Shown in pieces: positions 1-5,158 of a DNA stretch of 5,755 nucleotides. The notes under the pieces are model-generated. The model ran no database searches. It was not told where the DNA came from and saw only the letters and a program-made list of their open reading frames with translations. Origin of the DNA: Chloroflexota bacterium (GTDB taxonomy: Bacteria > Chloroflexota > Dehalococcoidia > UBA3495); NCBI GenBank assembly GCA_022576105.1, contig JACZRM010000124.1:1-5755 (forward strand). The letters are read 5' to 3'. Positions within the stretch are counted from its first letter, which is position 1; every line of letters starts with the position of its first letter. The translations under genes and the position numbers were made by a program.

Positions 1-280
1 CACGTAGATTTTGTTGGTCACCGGGTTCACCGCCAGGCGAAAGGGGCGGGTGCCGGCGGCCACGGTGGTGGTGCTGTGGTCCCTGCCGTCGATCACCGTC
101 ACGTTGGCGCTGAATTCGTTAACCACGTAGATTTTGTTGGTCACCGGGTTCACCGCCACGGCAGAGGGAAAAGTCCCAGCGGCCACGGTGGTGGTGCTGT
201 GGTCGCTGCCGTCGATCACAGTTACGTTGTTGCTTTCAAAGTTCACCACGTAGGTTTTGTTGGTCACCGGGTTCACCGCT
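1..280 (-). repeat. Tandem 123-bp repeats encoding YVTN blades
   Basis: Unit boundaries can be set at cacgtag in positions 1, 124 and 247, giving an exact period of 123 bp (41 codons). The first 34 bases of the units at 1 and 124 are identical, and the unit at 247 differs by one base early on and then diverges more. The stretch ggccacggtggtggtgctgt is also shared by the first two units. The repeat is coding, so selection on the blade contributes, but identity at synonymous sites suggests duplication or gene conversion. Confidence 0.85.
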
Positions 281-459
281 ACGGCAATGGGGCGGGTCCC
301 GGCGGCGATGGTGGTGGACACGCGGTCGGCATGGACTGCCCCCCCTGGAGATGAGGCCAACGTCAAAGTCAACAATATGGACAGTGTGCCAATCAAAACC
401 AGCGACCCAATCCATGTGCTGGATGGAGCTGCCCTGGCCAACAAACTTCGGCTGCTCAT
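1..459 (-). CDS. YVTN-family beta-propeller repeat protein, exported (N-terminal part, runs off the left edge)
   Basis: The minus-strand reading frame is open for 153 codons from the ATG at 457-459 to the window edge, so the C-terminus is missing. Residues 1-45 look like a Sec signal peptide: a basic start (MSSRSLLAR), a hydrophobic stretch around residues 17-36 (IGSLVLIGTLSILLTLTLAS) and an A-V-H-A site before DRVS. Then come repeats of 41 residues with the pattern AVNPVTNKIYVVN, NVTVIDG, DHSTTTVAAGT, the hallmark of YVTN beta-propeller blades. About two full repeats and the start of a third are present. The family forms secreted or surface beta-propellers; the ligand is unknown, and roles in adhesion or binding are only inferred. 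AGGA lies about 5 nt before the ATG, supporting this start. Plus-strand ORFs over the same bases are antisense shadows of the repeats. The family call is strong; the role is not determinable. Confidence 0.9.
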   Translation of the reverse strand, partial: MSSRSLLARAAPSSTWIGSLVLIGTLSILLTLTLASSPGGAVHADRVSTTIAAGTRPIAVAVNPVTNKTYVVNFESNNVTVIDGSDHSTTTVAAGTFPSAVAVNPVTNKIYVVNEFSANVTVIDGRDHSTTTVAAGTRPFRLAVNPVTNKIYV

Positions 460-595
460 GACATTCCTACGGTGCTTATTTCGTTTCACTCGCAAGTAAC
501 GGAAATAGCGGCATGATAAGGGAATTGGGCCAGAGGGATATGCGGCAATTTCATAAATGTTCCTAAAGACGTGTGGCCCAGTTCTGCTTGGCAAC

Positions 596-612
596 GCTCG
601 GGCATGCCGAGC
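596..612. other. GC-rich hairpin outside the left IS end
   Basis: GCTCGG (596-601) pairs perfectly with CCGAGC (607-612) around a 5-nt loop GCATG. No T-run follows on either strand, so I do not call it a rho-independent terminator. It lies 8 bases outside the likely left IS tip, in the 160-bp gap upstream of the YVTN gene, where no gene is seen. Confidence 0.35.
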
Positions 613-623
613 TGCGACTGACG

Positions 624-642
624 CTTAAACGCTTGGTGTGAA
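624..642 (+). repeat. IS left terminal inverted repeat (transposase 3' side)
   Basis: This 19-bp arm matches the arm at 1670-1688 in inverted orientation with a single c/t difference. It lies 11 bp beyond the transposase stop codon, as expected for a compact IS. Confidence 0.85.
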
Positions 643-653
643 ATCGAGACATG

Positions 654-1580
654 TTACCAGTCGAGCAAGGTGGCGAACTCTAATGGCTGACGGCCCAATT
701 TAAGGTTCAACCAAATGCAGAAATTGTGCAAAGCCGCCTTAGCTGCCAGACGGGTCTGGAATCCGGTCAGTGTATGAGGCCGCTCCCGGTCCAGTCGGAA
801 AGCATGATGCAGCTTCTCGTTGACGGTCTCTACAATCTGCCGTAGGCTAGCTACCCGACGACGCAGCTTTTTGGGCCAGGGCTGGCGGCTGTTTCTTTTG
901 GGTGGGCAAACCACCTGGGCTCGATAATGGTGATACCAGTGTTGATGCCGCTCTTTCCCTTCAAATCCCTTGTCCACCACGTAGTAGCCTACTGCTGGGT
1001 CCCCTAAGGTAGGCACCCTGGGCTGGGGATCATGGCGGAAAGCGAAGAAGTCCTCGGCCATGGTCTGGTCTTTGGTGCTGGCTGGTGCAAAACTGAACCC
1101 AGTAATGACCCCCTGGGGATTGGCCGAGACCAACAGATAGAACCCTTCGTACCATCCCAGGCGGTTGCTCCAGCCAATGTCGGCCTGACCCGCCAGCCAA
1201 CCAGCGCCTCGACGCTTGGCATCTCGGGTGGGAACCCCAGTGCCGTCCAGGGCTTCGTAGGGACAATCCTGGGACTGGAGCCGGGCCACCAGATGGCGAA
1301 AGAAAGCAACGATAGCTCCATAATGCCGCCGCATCAGGCGGTTGAACTGGCCCCGGTAGGGCAAGGTGGGGAAAGCAGGGCGCAGGTGGTGGTTGGCATA
1401 GCGGTAGAAGCCTCGCTCGCTGAGGAAGCAGCTCCACTGGCCGAAGAGGGCCAGGGTGACCACCTCGCCGCGGGTCAAAGAGGGCCTGGGGCCAGGAGTC
1501 TTCTCTGGAGGCAGTTGGTATTTGCAAAAATCGTCGGCCATCACATAAAGTGTGGTGAGAAAGGTGTCGGTGTCCATCAT
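654..1580 (-). CDS. IS982-family DDE transposase
   Basis: This 308-aa protein would cut and rejoin the ends of the surrounding IS. It has the layout I know for IS982 transposases: an N-terminal helical region with ADDFCK (residues 15-20) and LTRGEVVTLALFG (35-47), then an RNase H-like catalytic domain. Likely catalytic residues are D112 in EALDGTGVPTRD, D203 in YYVVDKGFEGKE and E251 in RQIVETVNEKL; the motifs around D203 and E251 are the most family-like. The C-terminal helix KAALHNFCIWLNLKLG is also typical. The length is normal for the family, and no frameshift or internal stop is seen, so it may be active. The first ATG (1580) of an ATG-ATG pair follows GAGG by about 8 nt. The 205-aa plus-strand ORF at 1032-1649 and the other-frame minus ORFs are shadows. 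IS5-like DDE groups are the alternative, but IS982 fits better. Confidence 0.92.
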   Translation of the reverse strand: MMDTDTFLTTLYVMADDFCKYQLPPEKTPGPRPSLTRGEVVTLALFGQWSCFLSERGFYRYANHHLRPAFPTLPYRGQFNRLMRRHYGAIVAFFRHLVARLQSQDCPYEALDGTGVPTRDAKRRGAGWLAGQADIGWSNRLGWYEGFYLLVSANPQGVITGFSFAPASTKDQTMAEDFFAFRHDPQPRVPTLGDPAVGYYVVDKGFEGKERHQHWYHHYRAQVVCPPKRNSRQPWPKKLRRRVASLRQIVETVNEKLHHAFRLDRERPHTLTGFQTRLAAKAALHNFCIWLNLKLGRQPLEFATLLDW

Positions 1581-1669
1581 AGAGCAGCCTCACGCTTTGG
1601 TAGGTTTGAGGCTAACTATCGGCCATTGGCGCCTTTCCTTCTAGAATAGTGATTACGGGTTTCCCTTAA

Positions 1670-1688
1670 TTCACACCAAACGTTTAAG
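1670..1688 (-). repeat. IS right terminal inverted repeat (transposase 5' side)
   Basis: This arm is the inverted partner of 624-642 (18 of 19). It lies about 90 bp upstream of the transposase ATG, leaving room for a promoter between. Read outward to inward, cacttaaacgtttggtgtg is itself almost palindromic around AAACGTTT. Confidence 0.85.
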
Positions 1689-1743
1689 TGTTCAGCGATA
1701 ATGTCAGTAGTGCCCACGTCAGTTTAGTTTCAACGAAAGTGAA

Positions 1744-1867
1744 GGTGATGTCCTGGCTGTTCGTGAACTGGCTTGAGGGCACCGAGTCAAGCCCTGCTAC
1801 GCATCCAGGGGACTTCGGGGCCTGACCCGGCACCCCAGCCAGTTACCGTCCGGTTCAAGCCATCACC
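1744..1867. repeat. Nested inverted repeats / hairpin segment, non-coding
   Basis: GGCTTGA (1770-1776) pairs with TCAAGCC (1787-1793) around a 10-nt loop. A second TCAAGCC occurs at 1855-1861, directly followed by ATCACC; the combined CATCACC (1861-1867) is the inverse of GGTGATG at 1744-1750. GGCTTGA could therefore pair with either of two partners. No protein similarity was recognised on either strand. It could be a recombination or binding site of the neighbouring recombinase remnant, or chance; the arms are only 7 bp each. Confidence 0.35.
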
Positions 1868-1984
1868 TCAATAATGTATTGGGGCCGCCTGCCACCGGGC
1901 ATCCAGCAGCCGCTTCAAAGTCGCGTAGCCGATGTCCAGTTCCCGAGCAGCCTTCCGGCGGGAAAGCCCTCCTGCATCGAGCAG
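1868..1984 (-). pseudogene. Remnant: C-terminal helix-turn-helix of a serine recombinase/resolvase
   Basis: In the minus frame ending at the TGA in 1868-1870, about 38 codons read as GGLSRRKAARELDIGYATLKRLLDAR and then a short tail, split here as GGLSRRKAARELDIG and YATLKRLLDAR. This resembles the DNA-binding helix-turn-helix at the C-terminus of resolvase/invertase serine recombinases, with the small-residue turn (ELDIGYATL) between two helices. Upstream of 1984 the frame stays open for a while but becomes tryptophan- and proline-rich and unlike any recombinase, and the catalytic domain (YxRVS, serine nucleophile) is absent. I therefore read it as the surviving tail of a disrupted gene, abutting the plus-strand remnant that starts near 1969. 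Other helix-turn-helix proteins are possible. Confidence 0.5.
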
Positions 1985-2088
1985 CCACCCATCCGGCCAC
2001 TTACTTGGTGGACATGGCCAAGGCAGAGGCCCTCGACGTGATGGGAGAGACGGAGCGAGCGGTTGCGCTGGTGGACCGGCATGTCTGA
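1969..2088 (+). pseudogene. Remnant: C-terminal tail of a TPR-like helical repeat protein
   Basis: The plus-strand frame ending at TGA 2086-2088 reads LLHRAATHPATYLVDMAKAE and then ALDVMGETERAVALVDRHV. The A-x-x-L-x-x-x-G-E-x-E-x-A-V-A-L pattern is that of a tetratricopeptide-like helical hairpin, as in TPR tails of large bacterial regulators. Upstream of about 1969 the frame continues to 1879 but is antisense to the recombinase-like helix-turn-helix and loses this character, so the homology-like segment is broken there. An ATG at 2014 could start a 24-aa peptide, but it lacks a good ribosome site. The likeliest reading is a gene fragment left by rearrangement. The TPR assignment rests on pattern only. 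Confidence 0.35.
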
Positions 2089-2203
2089 GCTTCCCACAAT
2101 ATGCAAGAATAGTGGTGGAGATTTGCCGCCAGCAGCGGGCCTGCGGCGGCTATACAGCTATGCAGCGAACCAGGCGAAGATGGCTATGACAGCTCCCCAA
2201 TGA
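2081..2203 (+). CDS. Possible 40-aa ORF overlapping the upstream stop (unrecognised)
   Basis: An ATG at 2081 lies inside the last codons of the preceding frame (CATGTCTGA), the geometry of translational coupling. It opens 40 codons starting MSELPTICKNSGGD and ending AKMAMTAPQ before TGA at 2201-2203. I recognise no family, no signal peptide and no membrane segment. It may be part of the same decayed locus rather than a working gene, and the short length makes chance openness plausible. Confidence 0.2.
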   Translation: MSELPTICKNSGGDLPPAAGLRRLYSYAANQAKMAMTAPQ

Positions 2204-2277
2204 CCAGGTAATAGAGATCCATATTTGGCGTACTTAAACAGAAATCCGGCGGTCTCGCTACCCCAGTATCAAAATAC
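2204..2277. other. Intergenic gap, nothing recognised
   Basis: These 74 bases separate the 1692-2203 remnant zone from the stop codon of the 92-aa minus-strand gene. I see no terminator-like hairpin with a T-run, no RNA gene and no coding pattern. The whole stretch 1692-2277 therefore contains no intact recognisable gene. Confidence 0.5.
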
Positions 2278-2556
2278 CTAGCTGAGCTGCTCGACTCTGT
2301 AGTCAATTCCTAATCCTTCCACCCCACGCTCGATGTTCCTTAAGGTGGAGGCTTCTATTCGTGCATCGCGCTTTATCTCAATGACTTTTGCCTCATGGTT
2401 GATGTTTTGAATGGGGTTTTCTCCACCAGCGGCCTGGGTGGCTGCTTCAATCAACGCCTGTTCCCAACTTGCCATTTCGTCACACTCTTCCAATTCTAAT
2501 AGCAACACCTTATCAGAGAACATGCCAACATGATTGGACGGAGGGGCTATGTCCAT
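2278..2556 (-). CDS. Hypothetical small acidic protein, 92 aa
   Basis: I do not recognise this protein. It starts MDIAPPSNHVGMF, has a leucine/glutamate segment DKVLLLELEECDEMASWEQA (about 15-34), then a run that could be beta-strand followed by a helix (AKVIEIKRDARIEASTLRNI, 56-75), and ends DYRVEQLS. There is no signal peptide or membrane segment, so it is likely cytosolic. I use the ATG at 2554-2556; a TTG one codon upstream (2559) and an internal ATG at 2523 are alternatives, and none has a clear ribosome site. It lies 135 bp downstream of the 102-aa gene, in the same direction and in the same AT-richer patch. The size and the strand-rich C-terminal half faintly recall MmoB/DmpM effector proteins of diiron monooxygenases, but no oxygenase is nearby and I do not rely on this. 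Confidence 0.55.
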   Translation of the reverse strand: MDIAPPSNHVGMFSDKVLLLELEECDEMASWEQALIEAATQAAGGENPIQNINHEAKVIEIKRDARIEASTLRNIERGVEGLGIDYRVEQLS

Positions 2557-2560
2557 CAAA

Positions 2561-2607
2561 TGTCAGCATGATATCGTGCAATTTGGACCTCTGGCTCGTC
2601 GCTGACA
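2561..2607. promoter_or_regulatory. Inverted repeat and near-palindrome upstream of the 92-aa gene
   Basis: The near-palindrome gcatgatatcgtgc (2566-2579, one mismatched pair) lies about 10 bp upstream of the ATG at 2556, where an operator could sit. A larger inverted repeat, TGTCAGC (2561-2567) and GCTGACA (2601-2607), encloses the region. Neither is followed by a T-run on the minus strand, so a terminator for the 102-aa gene is less likely. The function is inferred from position only. Confidence 0.3.
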
Positions 2608-2691
2608 GGTTAAACAGATAACTTGTACAATGACGTAAAACTCCTACCCCAGCCTGTGTTGAAATGTGCAGGATCTATGCAGTTTGCCAGT

Positions 2692-3000
2692 TCACTCGTC
2701 AAACTGAAGGCCAGAGTTTTCCAAAGTTACCCGGATAATTTCCTGTAAATATGCGTTGGTCTCTGTCTTCCTATCAACCGGGTTGTCCCCCTGAAGGTGA
2801 GAAAGTTCTTGCATGTCATGGTCGATTGCTTCCAATTCGGCATCGGTCAGTGGTTTGATTTCTTTCCCTGGATATCCTTCCCTGATAACCGATAGTAGGG
2901 CTTCATAAAAACCTTCAGGGAGTGCATTCCCATGTGTCATTACTTCCCCTGTCGCAACGGATCGAATTTGATTAATATCCGCGTCAAATGTGAATTTCAT
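2692..3000 (-). CDS. Hypothetical acidic protein, 102 aa, coupled to the upstream chimeric gene
   Basis: I do not recognise a family. The protein begins MKFTFDADINQIRSVATGEV, which could form a beta-hairpin, continues with a helix FYEALLSVIREGYPG (31-45), an acidic helix LTDAELEAIDHDMQELSHL (51-69) and a C-terminal helix AYLQEIIRVTLENSGLQ. It has about 20 Asp/Glu against 8 Lys/Arg, so it is strongly acidic, and it shows no signal or membrane segment. The ATG at 2998-3000 lies 1 bp after the TGA (3002-3004) of the 109-aa gene. No strong ribosome site precedes it, so translation is probably coupled to that gene. The DNA is clearly more AT-rich than the dehydrogenase gene; the line 2701-2760 is about 40 percent GC. 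The tight pairing of two small unknown genes allows a two-component module such as a toxin-antitoxin pair, but no motif supports this. Confidence 0.68.
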   Translation of the reverse strand: MKFTFDADINQIRSVATGEVMTHGNALPEGFYEALLSVIREGYPGKEIKPLTDAELEAIDHDMQELSHLQGDNPVDRKTETNAYLQEIIRVTLENSGLQFDE

Positions 3001-3001
3001 A

Positions 3002-3331
3002 TCAATGGCTCTTAGTTATCCAATCTTCAATATGGTTGATTATGCGGTTTTCATCTAATAGCCTGGCCGACGTCTTGGTATTGTCAGCAAAGAATTCTTG
3101 ATGAAATAAATCGGCCCAAGTTTGATACCCCAACGGTATCCAGGCCTTATCCTTATAGGCGCGCTCGAACAAACTGCACAGGTGAGTGTCCAGTGCGGCC
3201 AGTTTTGCCCAACTTGCGTTCAATGTGGCAACCTGGGCCTTCACTTCAAGTTGGGCCACATCGACCATCTTCATTTCGCCTGGAGGAAGCTCACCCACCT
3301 CCGTCACCTTTACAAAAACTGACTCAGCCAT
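3002..3331 (-). CDS. Small chimeric protein: Rieske-like N-terminus joined to a ParB/plasmid-regulator-like segment, 109 aa
   Basis: The first 30 residues (VFVKVTEVGELPPGEMKMVD at 5-24) read like the leading strands of a small Rieske ferredoxin. The iron-sulfur motifs CxH and CxxH never follow: the only cysteine is C52, so no cluster can be bound. Residues about 40-100 change character: FERAYKDKAWIPLGYQTWAD (55-74), then LFHQEFF and SARLLDENRIINHI (88-101). That pattern, a W/LGY-x-(S/T)-(W/F) core followed by a helix, resembles bacterial and phage regulator segments of the type 'alGYeSWeeYv..efg.srs.ayrlld'. I infer a DNA-associated or regulatory role, weakly. Start: ATG at 3329-3331 with an excellent AGGAGG 5 nt upstream. 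It is the first gene of the coupled pair with the 102-aa gene and follows the dehydrogenase gene after 130 bp. The ORF at 3122-3322 on the plus strand is its shadow. Confidence 0.72.
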   Translation of the reverse strand: MAESVFVKVTEVGELPPGEMKMVDVAQLEVKAQVATLNASWAKLAALDTHLCSLFERAYKDKAWIPLGYQTWADLFHQEFFADNTKTSARLLDENRIINHIEDWITKSH

Positions 3332-3336
3332 AAAAT

Positions 3337-3342
3337 CCTCCT
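3337..3342 (-). promoter_or_regulatory. Strong ribosome binding site of the 109-aa gene
   Basis: Minus-strand CTCAGGAGGATTTTATGG places a consensus AGGAGG 5 nt before the ATG at 3331. It fixes the start and is by far the best ribosome site in the window, whereas the coupled 102-aa gene has none. Confidence 0.8.
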
Positions 3343-3461
3343 GAGTTGGTCCGACTTACACTTGGCGCTCAGTAACCTAATCGAACGGTCAACGGGTTGG
3401 ATCTGAATCAATCCCCCAGGTGCTCCTCGGCGATGGTCAAGTTCCATAGGTGGCGTACCCT

Positions 3462-5042
3462 TCACGAGTTGGGCTGTTGCCTGAGCCGGCTGGTGTCGAC
3501 GGTGACTAGCCTGCGCCTGGCCCGCTTCCCCAGAGCCACCAGGAACATCACGCTTTTACCTTCGGCGTGGGGCGAGAAGAATCCGGTTACTTCGTCGTCG
3601 TAAAACGTCAGGCCAGAGGCCCCCAGTCTTTGGGCATAGGCTGCCAGGTAGATTTTGCCTGCCGTGATACTGGCATCCAGCTGCGCCAACCGGTAGCCCC
3701 GATTACCAAAACGCTCTAGTATCGGATTCAGATTAGTCATAAAGAAGAAGTCGGTGCTGGCGTCCGCCGGAAGCGTCTGATCGAGCCCCAGATGACCAGC
3801 TTGCTGCCGGTAGTCTCCTTCCTTTAGCAGCTCCAGAGCCATCAGGTCTGGGTGGAACACATATGCGCCAGATGGGAGGTCCTCCACTGCGTTGACGATC
3901 AGATAAATATCATTAAGGGCCGCGCCAGATTGTCCTAAAAAATCTGCTGGTATGCCCTGCGTGGCCCGCTCGAGCACCGTTGATAGCTCTCGGAGGGTTA
4001 TCGATTCGTGGCTGAAACGGCGTGCGGACCCGCGCCGAACGATGACAGACTCGATGGGGTCCTGGGGCGTCTCGCCGTCGGAGTAAGGAATTAGCTCCAC
4101 AAGGTGTCCGGAAGGATGGGGCATCGTCATTGCCGGGGCATCGCCTCGCCAAGAGACCACCTCTGCTTCATCCGTCAGAGAGGACGCGCCGTGCATCTCC
4201 CAAATGGCGGGAAATTCTACCTCGTACTTCGAAATCGGCTGAGTATCCAGCGAAAGTGGCTCAGGGTCGGACGAGGGTCCGATTGGCGGCTCAGGAACGA
4301 ATCCAACTGGTACCAACACGAGAGCTACTTCCCGCCGGGTCTCAAGGTCCAGCAGGCGGTTAACTGAGCTGTCCACGAATCCGGCCACCACCTTAGCGGG
4401 CAGCTCATGCGCTACGGATATGGCTAAGGTGTTCGCCAGGATAGTTCCACTGTCCCAAAAGGCGTGGCGGTACTCCCGAGACTGGTACTTACATGCGTTG
4501 CGCCAAAATACGTCGGTATAGACGATTATGGCGGGTGCATGGGTCACGCTCGGCTCGTTGCCGCTGGCATTCACCAGGGTTCGCCGGTAGTCGCCCTCCC
4601 GTAGCCGAGTTAGGGACGGCCCTCTGGAATCATAGTGGTAGACTCCGGCTTCTAAACCGGGCAGGTCTCCACATACCACATAAAGCTCGATGTGATACAG
4701 AGCACCGGTACAGGCCGCGGCGCGAAACGCCATGTCTCCCCAAGGGAAGTTCAACCTTTTGGTAATCCCAGCTGAGAAGTACAGAATGCTGCTCAAGGTT
4801 GTGATGTCTGGTATCTGGCCTTGATCAGGGGGCACGACCTCCATGGAGATCGCGGATAGTGCGGGCACCACCGATGGCGATGCCTCAAACGGCAACTGAA
4901 TCGGCTCCAGGTCCGAGTATATTTTGAACAGTAGGGGTTGGCTCGACGGGTCAAAGGAGTGCCAAGGGTCCATCAGATTCCCGTGAGGGTGCTTGGTTCC
5001 GTTATGGTAATGCCAGGTGGCTTGGATTTCCCGATTTGCCAC
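3462..5042 (-). CDS. SagB/ThcOx-family dehydrogenase with two tandem nitroreductase domains (FMN)
   Basis: This 526-aa cytosolic flavoprotein has two nitroreductase-fold halves. The N-terminal block (residues 9-50: TWHYHNGTKH, FKIYSDLEPIQLP) is typical of this subfamily. Domain 1 (about 80-248) has LSSILYFSAGITKR, FRAAACTGALYHIELYVVCG, LPGLEAGVYHYD and ACKYQSREYRHAFWDSGTIL. K185-Y186 is the Lys-Tyr pair known to matter in azoline dehydrogenases. Domain 2 (about 328-506) has RRGSARRF (336-343), the RRSxRxF-type FMN-phosphate motif, then RFGNRGYRLAQLDA, where Lys-Tyr is replaced by R444-F445, and FYDDEVTGFF. Family members oxidise thiazolines and oxazolines to azoles in peptide natural products, but many are orphan oxidoreductases; no YcaO, precursor or transporter is visible here. 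The start is GTG at 5042, the first start after an in-frame TAG, with AGGGG 5 nt upstream. The gene is complete. Substrate unknown. Confidence 0.93.
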   Translation of the reverse strand: MANREIQATWHYHNGTKHPHGNLMDPWHSFDPSSQPLLFKIYSDLEPIQLPFEASPSVVPALSAISMEVVPPDQGQIPDITTLSSILYFSAGITKRLNFPWGDMAFRAAACTGALYHIELYVVCGDLPGLEAGVYHYDSRGPSLTRLREGDYRRTLVNASGNEPSVTHAPAIIVYTDVFWRNACKYQSREYRHAFWDSGTILANTLAISVAHELPAKVVAGFVDSSVNRLLDLETRREVALVLVPVGFVPEPPIGPSSDPEPLSLDTQPISKYEVEFPAIWEMHGASSLTDEAEVVSWRGDAPAMTMPHPSGHLVELIPYSDGETPQDPIESVIVRRGSARRFSHESITLRELSTVLERATQGIPADFLGQSGAALNDIYLIVNAVEDLPSGAYVFHPDLMALELLKEGDYRQQAGHLGLDQTLPADASTDFFFMTNLNPILERFGNRGYRLAQLDASITAGKIYLAAYAQRLGASGLTFYDDEVTGFFSPHAEGKSVMFLVALGKRARRRLVTVDTSRLRQQPNS

Positions 5043-5047
5043 AGGTT

Positions 5048-5052
5048 CCCCT
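5048..5052 (-). promoter_or_regulatory. Ribosome binding site deciding the GTG start of the SagB-like gene
   Basis: Minus-strand AGGGGAACCTGTG gives AGGGG with a 5-nt spacer before GTG (5040-5042). No other start codon lies between it and the upstream in-frame TAG. The conserved-looking YHNGTKH motif begins only 11 residues in, so a later ATG (residue 24) would cut it off. Confidence 0.6.
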
Positions 5053-5158
5053 GATTCTCCGGCTGACGTGCAAATATTTTTAGACCCGGGATCTCGGCAG
5101 TTCTTCTAATCGGATGAACCCGCAAAACAGGGCGATTTCGGATCACTAGCTGCTAGGC

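Larger units (their letters stand above)
621..1691 (-). mobile_element. IS982-like insertion sequence, complete (about 1.07 kb)
   Basis: An intact transposase ORF is framed by inverted repeats. The left arm, 624-642, reads cttaaacgcttggtgtgaa; the right arm at 1670-1688, reverse-complemented, reads cttaaacgtttggtgtgaa, which is 18 of 19 matching. Outside these cores the match continues imperfectly (acg versus aca), so the exact tips are uncertain by a few bases; I set them at 621 and 1691. The length of about 1.07 kb fits the IS982 family. I could not find a convincing target-site duplication: only a shared GCGA at 614-617 and 1695-1698, which may be chance. The element separates the YVTN gene from the remnants at 1868-2203 and disrupts no recognisable ORF. 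Confidence 0.85.

Noticed and set aside
76..499. Plus-strand ORFs of 92 and 80 codons
   Set aside because: They are antisense to the YVTN repeats and rich in His, Gly and Val from reading the repeat backwards; the minus frame gives the signal peptide and canonical blades.
526..580. Inverted repeat tgggcca / tggccca as a terminator
   Set aside because: Arms of 7 bp with a loop of about 41 nt and no T-run on either strand.
1032..1649. 205-codon plus-strand ORF over the transposase
   Set aside because: Antisense shadow of a transposase with clear DDE motifs; the translation has no recognisable domain.
1915..2106. 63-codon minus ORF
   Set aside because: Lies in a different frame from the helix-turn-helix tail and antisense to the TPR-like tail; no family character.
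3310..3447. 45-codon minus ORF overlapping the start of the 109-aa gene
   Set aside because: Overlaps the strong ribosome site and the start of a better gene in another frame, has only a distant weak ribosome site, and shows no recognisable pattern.
3913..4765. Several 77-90 codon ORFs inside the SagB-like gene
   Set aside because: All are alternative-frame shadows of a complete, well-recognised coding sequence.
2278..5042. An azole-peptide (TOMM/RiPP) cluster built on the SagB-like protein and the small genes
   Set aside because: No cyclodehydratase or E1-like partner is visible, and none of the small proteins has a Cys/Ser/Thr-rich core; tandem SagB-like proteins often occur alone.
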